From assembly GCF_002831585.1 (NCBI RefSeq), contig NZ_CP025113.1, positions 1,736,001 to 1,800,000 of the forward strand: a DNA stretch of 64,000 nt. Reading direction: 5' to 3'. The notes under the pieces are model-generated. The model was not told where the DNA came from. It saw only the letters and a list, made by a program, of their open reading frames with translations, and searched no databases. Each line of letters begins with the position of its first letter. Within the stretch, counting starts at the first letter, position 1. Position numbers and translations under genes: made by a program. This document shows, piece by piece, positions 17,975 to 26,754 of the stretch. This stretch comes from Bradyrhizobium sp. SK17. Lineage in GTDB: Bacteria > Pseudomonadota > Alphaproteobacteria > Rhizobiales > Xanthobacteraceae.

Positions 17975-18993
17975 GACGCCGGCCTCCCATCGGTGCGGAC
18001 GATCCGGACGCGCTTCTGGCGGTCGCCAGCGCCGAAACGCAGCTCCGCGGCCGCGAACAGCCGGTCGACGATCATGTAGTTGGCACGGACGCGGTAGTTC
18101 ACGAGCTCGGAGGTGTTGCCCTCCGGACCGACCACAAACAGCGGCGGCATCTCGCCCTGACCGATGCCACGCGGAAACTCGATGAAGACCTGGCGTCCAT
18201 CATCGTAGGCGCGCAGTGGCCGCCACGGCGCACGATCGCCTTCGATGGCATAGCGGAAATTGATGTTGGCGAGGTCGACGCCGGTGGCGACGGGACTGCT
18301 GGCCTCGGCCTGCGCGTTCTGGCGGCGCAGCGCGATGAGCTGATCCTGCGGATACTGCCAGGACACCGAAGCCATATAGGTGCGTTCGGTCGAGCGCAGC
18401 TCCATGTGATAGGTGCGCAGATTGGTGTTGATGATGAGATTCGTCATCAAGTCGGCGCGGGTCGGCTTGACCAGGATGTGGACTTGTTGGGTGGCGCCCG
18501 AACCGCTCACCGTGTCGCCGATGATCCACCGCACGGTGTCGCCAGCGGCGACCGGGCCGGAGCCGACCAATTGTTCGCCCGGCTGGAGGGCGATGTCGGT
18601 GATCTGGCCGACGGCGGTGTAAACCTGATAGAGCGCGCCGCCCGTATAGGGATAAACCTGCATGGCGTTGATGAAGCCGTCGCGGACGGGCTGAACGCGC
18701 GCGGCGGCATTGGCCTGGTTGACGCGCGCTGTGGGCTCGGCCGGCTCCGGCGGTCGGCGCGTCGATTCAACGGGCTGCAGTTGCCCGGGCAGTGGGAGCG
18801 GCCTCGGGATTTCGACCACGCGCACGGGCGCCGGAGGATCAGCGCTTAGCGCCGCAGGGACGGCGTTGTCGTAGGAGATCTCCGGCGGCCTGTTCGCCGT
18901 GGCGCAGCCGGCGAGCGCCGACGTGCAGAGCAAAATCGCAAGTGTGGAAGTGCGGAAAGCCGGGTCGCCGGCTTTACGGAAAGACGGTTTCAT
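17971..18993 (-). CDS. trbG: TrbG, VirB9-like outer-membrane-complex protein
   Basis: 340 residues. Lipoprotein-type signal with lipobox LAGCAT near residues 26-31, proline-rich linker, then VirB9/CagX domain (GFINAMQVYPYTGGALYQVY, NTNLRTYHMELRSTE, FRYAIEGDRAPWRP). Start ATG 18993 overlaps the trbF stop (ATGA); the longer open frame upstream is only trbF read out of frame. Periplasmic/outer-membrane component of the conjugation pore. Confidence 0.93.
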   Translation of the reverse strand: MKPSFRKAGDPAFRTSTLAILLCTSALAGCATANRPPEISYDNAVPAALSADPPAPVRVVEIPRPLPLPGQLQPVESTRRPPEPAEPTARVNQANAAARVQPVRDGFINAMQVYPYTGGALYQVYTAVGQITDIALQPGEQLVGSGPVAAGDTVRWIIGDTVSGSGATQQVHILVKPTRADLMTNLIINTNLRTYHMELRSTERTYMASVSWQYPQDQLIALRRQNAQAEASSPVATGVDLANINFRYAIEGDRAPWRPLRAYDDGRQVFIEFPRGIGQGEMPPLFVVGPEGNTSELVNYRVRANYMIVDRLFAAAELRFGAGDRQKRVRIVRTDGRPAS

Positions 18994-19673
18994 TGCCCAA
19001 GCTCCCGTGACCAGTTGATGGCGTTGACGTAGATTCCGAGCGGGTTGGCGCGCAGCCGGTCGGCGTTGCGGGGCACCTGCACGACGATGGTGAGGATGGC
19101 GGTCCAGCGGGTCGTCTCGGCGAGCTGGCCATTCTCGTACCGGCGTTCGGCCCATGCGACGCGGAAGCTGTTGGGCGAAGCCCGGATGACGCTGGAGACG
19201 TCGACGGCGACCTGCTGCCGGCCGACCTTGGTGAAGGGGTCGTTCGATCGCGCGTAGTCGTTGAGCGCCATGGCGCCGCGATCCGTCGTGAAATCGTAGG
19301 CGCGCAGCCAGTTCTGCCGAACGATGATGGCGTCGGACGGAATCGAGCGCACCTGCTCGATGAAGCGTGCGAGATGAAAGGCGATCTGGGGATCGGTCGG
19401 ACGATAGTCGGCGACCGCTGGCGCCACCGCCTGCGCCTGGCCGAGCCGGTCGACCTGCACAACCCATGGCACGATCGTGCCGCGGGCCGATTGCCAGACC
19501 AGCGCCGCCGCAAAGCTGGCGGACAGGACCAAAGAACCGAAGGCCATGAGCCGCCAATTCTTCGCCTGGACGCGCGCGGCGCCGATACGCTCGTCCCAGA
19601 CCTGAGCGGCGCGCTGATATGGCGTCTCGGGTTCTGGTGCTTTGCCGTAGTGAGTAGAAGGTCTTTTGAACAT
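18990..19673 (-). CDS. trbF: TrbF, VirB8-like assembly factor
   Basis: 227 residues, one N-terminal membrane helix (AFGSLVLSASFAAALVWQS) and a periplasmic VirB8 fold (YDFTTDRGAMALNDYARSND, VDVSSVIRASPNSFRVAW). Nucleates inner-membrane T4SS assembly. Overlaps trbG by 4 bp and trbL by 1 bp. Confidence 0.93.
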   Translation of the reverse strand: MFKRPSTHYGKAPEPETPYQRAAQVWDERIGAARVQAKNWRLMAFGSLVLSASFAAALVWQSARGTIVPWVVQVDRLGQAQAVAPAVADYRPTDPQIAFHLARFIEQVRSIPSDAIIVRQNWLRAYDFTTDRGAMALNDYARSNDPFTKVGRQQVAVDVSSVIRASPNSFRVAWAERRYENGQLAETTRWTAILTIVVQVPRNADRLRANPLGIYVNAINWSRELGQ

Positions 19674-21025
19674 CAGCGATCGCCTTGGGAGAGGTTGATG
19701 GAGGAGCCGCCGCCATGGCTGTCGCCGCTGCGAACGGCGTGGGCGGCGGCCGTCACACCGTGGCTCAGGGCTTGTGAGCGCTTCATGCGCTGGGCCCAGG
19801 CCGGCGGTCCGTCAGCCGCAACGGGTGACGCAGCCTCGGCCGCGCTTCCACCGATCGTGCCCATGGTCGACGTGCCGCCGGTGGCCGCGAACGCGGATTT
19901 GGCGCCCTCGGAGAAGCTCGACTTCATGCTGTCTGCTGCCTGGGAGGCCGCGCGACGCAGGGGTGACGTGGCGGCCGCGCCAGCGGCGCGAGCAACGCCA
20001 CTGAGTCCAGACCCGACGGCAGACGCGCCCGACTGGCCAGCGGCGCCGAGGCTGTAGGCCGTCGAAGCGCCACCTGCCATCGCCGCGCCACCGCGCGCGG
20101 CCGCAGCGGTTCCGGAAAGAGCGGCGCCGCCGCCGCGCAGGGCCATTCCGCCCGCCGCGCCGGCCGCGACCAGAGCGCCACCCGCCGCGAGGCCGGTTCC
20201 GACCGCCGCGCCAGCGCCGAGCTGGGGACCGCCGGAGACGAGGCCGTTGGCGATGCCGGGACCGAAGATTCCGAGTCCGAGCAGCGACAGCGCGGCGAGC
20301 ACGATCGCCATCGCCTGGTCGATCGTCGGCGTCTGGCCGGCGAAACCGGCGGTGAACTGGGAGAACAAGGTTGAGCCGATGCCGATGATGACGGCGAGGA
20401 CCAGCACCTTGATGCCGCTCGAGATGACGTTGCCGAGGACGCGTTCGGCCATGAACGCGGATTTGCCGAAGAGGCCGAAGGGAATCAGCACGAAGCCGGC
20501 AAGCGTCGTCAGCTTGAATTCGATCAGGGTGACGAAGAGCTGGACGGCGAGAATGAAGAAGGCGAGCAGCACCAGCGCCCAGGCGAACAACAGGCAGGCG
20601 ATCTGGATGAAATTCTCGAAGAAGGCGATCCAGCCCATCAGGTTGGAGATGGAATCGAGCAGCGGGCGGCCGGCGTCGAGGCCGGTCTGCGCAACGCGGC
20701 CGGGCCGCATGAGATCCTCGATGGTGAATCCGGTGCCTGACGCTTTCAGGCCCAGCCCCGCGAAGCTCTCGAACACGATGCGCGCGAGGCTATTCCAGTT
20801 GCCGATGATGTAGGCGAAGACGCCGACGAACAGCGTCTTCTTGACCAGGCGCGCCATGATGTCGTCGTCGGCGCCCCAACTCCAAAACAGTGCGGCCAAG
20901 GTCACGTCGATGACGATCAGCGTTGTGGCGATGAACGCCACCTCGCCGCCGAGCAGGCCAAAGCCGCTATCGATATAGCGGGTGAAGACCTCTAGGAATT
21001 GGTCGATGACGCCGGTGCCGCCCAT
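19673..21025 (-). CDS. trbL: TrbL, VirB6-like polytopic T4SS channel protein
   Basis: 450 residues. N half with about six membrane helices (LFGKSAFMAERVLGNVISSG between them), C half a long Gly/Ala-rich low-complexity tail (residues 270-400) typical of P-type TrbL. Forms part of the inner-membrane channel. 3 bp from the trbK-like gene. Confidence 0.92.
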   Translation of the reverse strand: MGGTGVIDQFLEVFTRYIDSGFGLLGGEVAFIATTLIVIDVTLAALFWSWGADDDIMARLVKKTLFVGVFAYIIGNWNSLARIVFESFAGLGLKASGTGFTIEDLMRPGRVAQTGLDAGRPLLDSISNLMGWIAFFENFIQIACLLFAWALVLLAFFILAVQLFVTLIEFKLTTLAGFVLIPFGLFGKSAFMAERVLGNVISSGIKVLVLAVIIGIGSTLFSQFTAGFAGQTPTIDQAMAIVLAALSLLGLGIFGPGIANGLVSGGPQLGAGAAVGTGLAAGGALVAAGAAGGMALRGGGAALSGTAAAARGGAAMAGGASTAYSLGAAGQSGASAVGSGLSGVARAAGAAATSPLRRAASQAADSMKSSFSEGAKSAFAATGGTSTMGTIGGSAAEAASPVAADGPPAWAQRMKRSQALSHGVTAAAHAVRSGDSHGGGSSINLSQGDR

Positions 21026-21028
21026 GGA

Positions 21029-21322
21029 TCACCGCCCGTCGTCATGCTGCGGCGATGTCCGCGCTGGTGCGGGCGCGACACCGAGAAAGCGGTCGCGGGT
21101 TTCGGCCCAGGTGCGCAGGCATTCGGCATCGCGCGCGGCGGCCTCGCCAAGCAGTTGGCACCGCCGCTGCGCCTCGCGCAGAGGATCCGTCGGCGCGTCT
21201 TCGCTTGGGCGCGACGCCTGGACGGGTTCTTCCTCTTTCCGGGTCATCTCGATCGCCGTCGCGGTGATGGCGACGGCGACGAAGACGACGGCGCCAAGGC
21301 GCGCCAAGAGCTTGCCGTCCAT
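21029..21322 (-). CDS. trbK: TrbK-like putative entry-exclusion protein
   Basis: 97 residues from ATG 21322 (GAGGATCAGG before it). One membrane helix (LGAVVFVAVAITATAIEM) and a short polar domain with a Cys pair (RRCQLLGEAAARDAECLRTW), the pattern of the alternate TrbK family found between trbJ and trbL. Expected to block redundant conjugation into donor cells. A longer start at 21355 would overlap trbJ by 11 bp. Confidence 0.75.
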   Translation of the reverse strand: MDGKLLARLGAVVFVAVAITATAIEMTRKEEEPVQASRPSEDAPTDPLREAQRRCQLLGEAAARDAECLRTWAETRDRFLGVAPAPARTSPQHDDGR

Positions 21323-21344
21323 GACCTGATCCTCGCGAGGGGCC

Positions 21345-22106
21345 TTAGTTGCCATTCGGGAACATGCGGGCGTTGCCGGGCTGATAGCCGCTGCCGGGGG
21401 TCAGGAAGCGGCGGCGCTGCTCGCGACCCTGCTCGGCAGCCGCCGCGCGCTCCGCTTCGGACAGGGCTTGGGCCCGCCCGTTCGCGGCAACGACAGCCGT
21501 GAGATCGGCGAGCTGCTGGGCCTGCAGCGCGAGGAGCTGATTACCGGCCTGCGCCGCCTGCAGGGCGCCGGTCGCGCCCTGGCTTTGACCGATGAGCGCC
21601 GACATTTCGGCGCGGTTGGTCTCGATGTTGCCGACAACACCGGCCTGCACCCGCATGGCGTCCTGCAAGCCGCCGACCGTGTTCTGCCAGCGCTCGCGCC
21701 CCTGCGCCACGAGTTGCTGATCCGATGCCGAGAGCGACGCGTTGCCGTAGGTGGACGTGAAGGCCTGGTCGATCTGCTGGACGTCGTAGGCGATGCGCTG
21801 CGCCTGAGCGAGGAGTTGCTGCGTCCGCTGCACGGACTGCTGCAGGCGCTGAAGCGAGGAGTAAGGCAGACTCGCGAGGTTGCGCGCCTGATTGATCAGC
21901 ATCGTCGCTTCGTTCTGAAGCGAGGTGATCTGATTATTGATCTGCTCCAGCGCGCGGGCCGCTGAGAGCACATTCTGCACGTAGTTCGTCGGATCGTAGA
22001 CGATCCATTGCGCGGACGCGGGCTGGACCATCACGGGCGACATCGCCACGGGGACGGAAAGGATCGACGCGGCAAGAAGCGCCGCGCGCGAGCGACGGAA
22101 GATCAT
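21345..22106 (-). CDS. trbJ: TrbJ, VirB5-like pilus-tip protein
   Basis: 253 residues with a cleavable signal peptide (MIFRRSRAALLAASILSV...PASAQW, cleavage after Ala near residue 32) and a long Gln-rich coiled coil (residues 45-125). P-type conjugal transfer protein TrbJ, periplasmic or pilus-associated. ATGA overlap with trbE. Confidence 0.9.
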   Translation of the reverse strand: MIFRRSRAALLAASILSVPVAMSPVMVQPASAQWIVYDPTNYVQNVLSAARALEQINNQITSLQNEATMLINQARNLASLPYSSLQRLQQSVQRTQQLLAQAQRIAYDVQQIDQAFTSTYGNASLSASDQQLVAQGRERWQNTVGGLQDAMRVQAGVVGNIETNRAEMSALIGQSQGATGALQAAQAGNQLLALQAQQLADLTAVVAANGRAQALSEAERAAAAEQGREQRRRFLTPGSGYQPGNARMFPNGN

Positions 22107-24541
22107 GGCTGGGTCTCCAGGTTATTGAGGTTGGGGATGAGGTCGGCGGCCCAGGCGACGCCGCGCAGACGCAGCCAGGCCGGCAGGAATCCTTCGCGGC
22201 CGTGCTCCGCCACGATGCGTTCGATCGCGGCCTGATCAGTCTTCGAGGAAGCGGCGCAGAGCGCCAGCGCCACGTCGGACAGACCGAGCTCGAACAGCCG
22301 GTTGCCCCGCCGGGACTGGCAGTAGTAATCGCGCTTCGGCATCGCGCGGGCGAGGATCTCGATCTGGCGGTCATTGAGCCCGAAGCGGCGGTAGATCGCG
22401 GTGATCTGCGGCTCGATCGCACGTTCATTCGGCAGCAACAGCCGCGTCTGGCAGCTCTCGATAATGGCGGGCGCGATCGCCGAGCTGTCGATGTCGGAAA
22501 GCGATTGGGTGGCGAAGACGACGGAGGCGTTCTTCTTGCGCAGTGTCTTCAGCCACTCGCGGAGCTGACCAGCGAAATCCTCGTCGTCGAGCGCCAGCCA
22601 GCCTTCATCGACGATGAGCAGCGTGGGGCTGCCGTCAAGGCGGTCCTCGATGCGGTGGAAGAGATAGGCGAGCACGGCCGGTGCGGCGCCGGTGCCAATC
22701 AGGCCCTCGGTCTCGAACGCCTGCACAGAGGCTTCGCCAAGATGCTCGTTCTCGGCGTCGAGCAGCCGGCCACAGGCGCCGCCGACGCAATAGGGCCGGA
22801 GCGCCTGTTTGAGATCGTTCGATTGAAGGAGGACGGCCAGTCCGGTGAGCGTGCGTTCGCCGACGGGCGCGCTCGCCAGCGAGGTCAGCGCAGTCCAGAT
22901 GTATTCCTTCACCTCCGGCTCGATCGTCACGCCCTCGCGCTGCAGGATGGCGACGATCCAATCCGCCGCCCACGCGCGTTCCGGCACGTGGTGGATGCCG
23001 GAGAGCGGTTGCAGCGACACGCTGTCGGCCACGCCCCCGGTCAAACCGCCGCCGAGATCGTGCCAGTCACCGCCCATCGCGAGCGCCGCGGCTCGGATGC
23101 TTCCCCCGAAGTCGAAGGCGAAAACCTGTGAGTTGGGATAGCGCCGGAACTGGAGCGCCATCAGCGCCAGGAGCACGGATTTGCCGGCGCCCGTCGGTCC
23201 GACGACGAGCGTGTGACCGACATCGCCGACATGAAGGGAAAACCGGAACGGGGTCGAGCCTTCGGTCCTGCCATAAAGCAAGGGGGGTTGCCCGAAATGC
23301 TCGTCCCGCTCCGGCCCCGCCCACACCGCCGACAGCGGAATCATGTGGGCGAGATTGAGCGTCGAGATCGGCGGTTGCCGGACGTTGGCGTAGACATGGC
23401 CGGGCAGCGAGCCAAGCCAGGCGTCGACGGCGTTGATCGTCTCAGCCATCGCGGTGAAGTCGCGGCCCTGAACGATCTTCTCCACCAGGCGCAGCTTCTC
23501 GGCGGCGATGCGTGGATCGGCGTCCCAGACGGCGACCGTCGCGGTGACATAGGCCTGACCGGCATAGTCCGCGCCGAGTTCCTGAAGCGCGAGATCGGCA
23601 TCGGCCGCCTTGTTCGCCGCATCGGTGTCGACGAGGACCGACGCCTCGTTGGTCATCACCTCCTTCAGGATCGCCATGATGCTCTTGCGCTTGGCGAACC
23701 ATTGCCGGCGGATCTTGGTGAGCAGCTTGGTGGCGTCGGTCTTGTCGAGAAGGACGGCGCGCGTCGACCAGCGATACGGGAAGGCGAGCCGGTTGAGGTC
23801 ATCGAGCAGCCCGGGCGTGGTCGCGGTCGGAAAGCCGACGATGGTCAGGATGCGGAGATGCTTGTCGCCGAGGCGCGGCTCCAATCCGCCCGTGAGCGGC
23901 TGATCGGCCAGCAGCGCATCGAGATACATGGGCGTCTCGGGCACGCGCACACGATGGCGTTTGGTCGAGACGGTCGAATGAAGATAAGTCAGCGTCTCGC
24001 CGTCATCGAGCCATGCACATTCCGGCATGAAGTTCTCGACGAGCTGGAGCACGCGATCGGTGCGATCAGCGAAGCCGCGTAACGCCTCATGTGGGTCAAG
24101 ACCGTTGTCGGCCTTGCCTTCATACAGCCAGCTTTCGGCGCGGGCGGCGTCCTCGGCCGGTGGCAGGTAGACGAAGGTCAGGAAGTAGCTGGACTCAAAG
24201 TGCGAGGCGTCTTCCTCGAAATCGGCTTTGCGTTCGGCGTCGACCAGGGCGGACGCGGCCTCGGGAAAGCGGCTCGCCGGATAGGCGCCGGCGCCATGCC
24301 GCTGCGCCTCGACGAAGATCGCCCATCCCGAGCCAAGCCGGCGGAAGGCGTTGTTGAGGCGGCCGGCGACGGCGACAAGTTCGGCCGGCACCGCGGAATC
24401 GAGGTCGGGACCGCGAAAGCGAGCGGTGCGTTGGAAGCTGCCGTCCTTGTTGAGGACGATGCCCTCGCCCGCGAGCGCGGCCCAGGGCAGGAAATCCGCG
24501 AGGCGGGTTGAGGTCCGGCGATATTCGGCAAGGTTCATCAT
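22103..24541 (-). CDS. trbE: TrbE, VirB4-like T4SS ATPase
   Basis: 812 residues. Walker A GPTGAGKSVLLAL near residues 447-459, Walker B-like LLIVDEGWLALDDE near residue 640, CagE/VirB4 N domain before it. Powers pilus assembly and substrate transfer at the inner membrane. Full family length. Confidence 0.95.
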   Translation of the reverse strand: MMNLAEYRRTSTRLADFLPWAALAGEGIVLNKDGSFQRTARFRGPDLDSAVPAELVAVAGRLNNAFRRLGSGWAIFVEAQRHGAGAYPASRFPEAASALVDAERKADFEEDASHFESSYFLTFVYLPPAEDAARAESWLYEGKADNGLDPHEALRGFADRTDRVLQLVENFMPECAWLDDGETLTYLHSTVSTKRHRVRVPETPMYLDALLADQPLTGGLEPRLGDKHLRILTIVGFPTATTPGLLDDLNRLAFPYRWSTRAVLLDKTDATKLLTKIRRQWFAKRKSIMAILKEVMTNEASVLVDTDAANKAADADLALQELGADYAGQAYVTATVAVWDADPRIAAEKLRLVEKIVQGRDFTAMAETINAVDAWLGSLPGHVYANVRQPPISTLNLAHMIPLSAVWAGPERDEHFGQPPLLYGRTEGSTPFRFSLHVGDVGHTLVVGPTGAGKSVLLALMALQFRRYPNSQVFAFDFGGSIRAAALAMGGDWHDLGGGLTGGVADSVSLQPLSGIHHVPERAWAADWIVAILQREGVTIEPEVKEYIWTALTSLASAPVGERTLTGLAVLLQSNDLKQALRPYCVGGACGRLLDAENEHLGEASVQAFETEGLIGTGAAPAVLAYLFHRIEDRLDGSPTLLIVDEGWLALDDEDFAGQLREWLKTLRKKNASVVFATQSLSDIDSSAIAPAIIESCQTRLLLPNERAIEPQITAIYRRFGLNDRQIEILARAMPKRDYYCQSRRGNRLFELGLSDVALALCAASSKTDQAAIERIVAEHGREGFLPAWLRLRGVAWAADLIPNLNNLETQP

Positions 24542-24548
24542 CGGGGCC

Positions 24549-24830
24549 TCACGCGCTCAGGTGGCCGGGGATGCGCAGGTGACGGCGCACCACGTCGACG
24601 AATTGCGGATCGCGTTTGGCCGCCCACACCGCCGCGAAATGCCCGATCGCCCAGAGCCCGAGACCGACCAGCCAGAGGCGCAGGCCGAGGCCGAGCGCCG
24701 CCGCGAGCGTGCCGTTGAGGATGGCGATCGAGCGCGGCGCGCCGCCGAGCAGGATATGCTCGGTGAGCGCCCGATGGACCGGGACGGCGTAGCCCGGCAC
24801 GTCGCCGGTGCTATCGATCAAGCTCGCCAT
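24549..24830 (-). CDS. trbD: TrbD, VirB3-like membrane protein
   Basis: 93 residues. VPVHRALTEHILLGGAPR, the conserved VirB3 N motif, then two membrane helices (LNGTLAAALGLGLRLWLVG, LGLWAIGHFAAVW) and the C-terminal DPQFVDVVRRHL motif. ATG 24830 overlaps the trbC stop. Confidence 0.92.
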   Translation of the reverse strand: MASLIDSTGDVPGYAVPVHRALTEHILLGGAPRSIAILNGTLAAALGLGLRLWLVGLGLWAIGHFAAVWAAKRDPQFVDVVRRHLRIPGHLSA

Positions 24831-25162
24831 CAAACGAGCGCTCCGCCGCCGAAAGAGAAGAACGACAGGAAGAAGCTCGACGCGGCGAAGGCGATCGACA
24901 GGCCGAAGACGATCTGGATCAGCTTCCGCGCACCGCCTGATGTGTCGCCGAAGGCGAGCGTCAGACCCGTGATGATGATGATCATCACGGCGATGATCTT
25001 GGCCACAGGTCCCTCGATGGATTCGAGGATGGACTGCAGCGGCGCTTCCCACGGCATCGATGAGCCGGAAGCATAAGCCGCCGGCGCCAGCATCATGCTG
25101 ACGACGGTGACGGACACGGCTGTCGCGATGTGACGGCGCGCGAGCAAGGCATGACGGATCAT
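24830..25162 (-). CDS. trbC: TrbC, VirB2-like conjugative pilin
   Basis: 110 residues. Signal sequence of about 32 residues ending PAAYAS, mature pilin with WEAPLQSILESIEGPVAK and two hydrophobic helices. TrbC/VirB2 family; mature pilin is expected to be processed further, possibly by TraF. ATG 25162 overlaps the trbB stop. Confidence 0.92.
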   Translation of the reverse strand: MIRHALLARRHIATAVSVTVVSMMLAPAAYASGSSMPWEAPLQSILESIEGPVAKIIAVMIIIITGLTLAFGDTSGGARKLIQIVFGLSIAFAASSFFLSFFSFGGGALV

Positions 25163-26142
25163 TCGGGGTCTCCTGAGACGGGCTGGGTTGCGGGGATGAC
25201 GCGGTAGTCGCCGTCCGGCTGAAGGCCTTTGACGCGGGCGAGTGCGGCGAGGCGACGGGTCGAGCCGCGGCCGCTGAGCACGGCGACGAGATCGATGGTC
25301 TCGGCGATCAGCGCGCGCGGGACGGTGATGACGGCTTCCTGAATGAGCTGCTCGAGGCGGCGCAGCGCGCCGATCGCGGTGCCGGCGTGGATCGTGCCGA
25401 TGCCGCCCGGGTGGCCCGTCCCCCATGCCTTGAGCAAATCCAACGCCTCGGCGCCGCGCACCTCTCCGATCGGAATGCGATCGGGGCGCAAGCGAAGCGA
25501 GGAGCGGACGAGATCGGAGAGCGATGCGACGCCATCCTTCGTCCGCATGGCGACCAGGTTGGGCGCGGCGCATTGCAGCTCGCGCGTGTCCTCGATCAGA
25601 ACGACGCGGTCGGAGGTCTTCGACACCTCGGCGAGCAGCGCGTTGGTGAGCGTCGTCTTGCCGGTCGAGGTGCCGCCGGCGACGAGGATGTTGCGGCGGT
25701 CCGCGACGGCGTGGCGGAGCACCTCCGCCTGTTCGACCGACATGATGTCGGCGGCGACGTAGTCATCGAGCGTGAAGACAGCGACGGCGGGTTTGCGGAT
25801 CGCGAACGCCGGCGCCGCCACGACAGGAGGCAAGAGGCCTTCGAACCGCTCCCCCGTTTCGGGAAGCTCCGCCGAAACGCGTGGTGAACCGGAATGAACC
25901 TCTGCGCCGACATGATGCGCGACGAGGCGGACGATGCGCTCGCCGTCCGCGGGCGACAGACGCTCTCCGCTGTCGGAAAGGCCCTCGGACAGCCGGTCGA
26001 TCCAGAGCCGTCCATCGGGATTGAGCATCACCTCGACGATCGACGGGTCTTCCAGGAATCCGGCGATGGCGGGGCCAAGGGCGGTGCGCAACATGCGCGC
26101 GCCTCGAAGGATCGCTTCAGATTGCTGGTGAGAAACCGCCAT
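25159..26142 (-). CDS. trbB: TrbB, VirB11-like secretion ATPase
   Basis: 327 residues. Walker [16 protein letters not shown] near residues 154-168, Asp box [10 protein letters not shown], Walker [13 protein letters not shown] and His box [14 protein letters not shown], all as in VirB11 hexameric ATPases. First gene of the trb operon; 172-bp gap upstream should hold the operon promoter, and a small hairpin (CCGCA/TGCGG) lies there. Confidence 0.95.
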   Translation of the reverse strand: MAVSHQQSEAILRGARMLRTALGPAIAGFLEDPSIVEVMLNPDGRLWIDRLSEGLSDSGERLSPADGERIVRLVAHHVGAEVHSGSPRVSAELPETGERFEGLLPPVVAAPAFAIRKPAVAVFTLDDYVAADIMSVEQAEVLRHAVADRRNILVAGGTSTGKTTLTNALLAEVSKTSDRVVLIEDTRELQCAAPNLVAMRTKDGVASLSDLVRSSLRLRPDRIPIGEVRGAEALDLLKAWGTGHPGGIGTIHAGTAIGALRRLEQLIQEAVITVPRALIAETIDLVAVLSGRGSTRRLAALARVKGLQPDGDYRVIPATQPVSGDPE

Positions 26143-26314
26143 GTCGTCCCCGTTCTGCGCGGGACCGCAAACATGCGGCCCTGGATCGGGGATCAGTAGA
26201 AGAGGCAGAAATCAGGTCATGACAACAAGCAGGATGGGGTCGTAGTGCTGTGGCGTACAAAGACAGGGCGACGGCGGAACGGACAAACTCTTGCGATGCC
26301 CGGGGCGACGATTA

Positions 26315-26743
26315 TTACGCGCCCGGGACACCTGCGACGTCTTCGGAAATCTCCTCACGCACCTTCGGTCCCTTCGCGAGTCGTCGGCCGAGCGCGGCGA
26401 CGAAGGCGTCGTACCGCTCGCCCGCCTGTGCGCGTGCGGCCGCCTGGGCTGGCTCCGGCAATGGCGGGTTGGTGGTGAGCCAGTGGCGGACGAACACCGC
26501 GAGCATTTCCACCGAAATGCCGAGGTCGCGTTCCATGCGCGTCATGCGCCGGTCGAGCTGGTCCAATCGCTTGGTGGTCGCGGCTTCCTGGCGCTCGGCG
26601 GTGTCGGGTGACAGGAAGGATGCGATCGCCGCTTCCGCGACCAGGGATCGCGATTGATCGCGACGAGCGGCATAAGCGGCGAGCGCCTTCATGATGTCCG
26701 GATCGAGATAGACCGAGAGGCGCTGCTTCTTCGGAATCTTCAT
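26315..26743 (-). CDS. CopG/ribbon-helix-helix protein next to traG
   Basis: 142 residues from ATG 26743 (GTG 26752 possible). N-terminal ribbon-helix-helix (KQRLSVYLDPDIMKALAAYAARRDQ), then a coiled coil and an amphipathic tail. Proteins of this type lie between traG and trbB in Tn4371-like elements; likely DNA-binding regulator or relaxosome accessory protein. Confidence 0.82.
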   Translation of the reverse strand: MKIPKKQRLSVYLDPDIMKALAAYAARRDQSRSLVAEAAIASFLSPDTAERQEAATTKRLDQLDRRMTRMERDLGISVEMLAVFVRHWLTTNPPLPEPAQAAARAQAGERYDAFVAALGRRLAKGPKVREEISEDVAGVPGA

Positions 26744-26754
26744 GATCGCCACGC

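Noticed and set aside
17971..19716. Apparent 581-residue protein containing TrbG
   Set aside because: The first 240 codons are trbF read out of frame; TrbG has a lipoprotein signal starting at ATG 18993 that overlaps the trbF stop.
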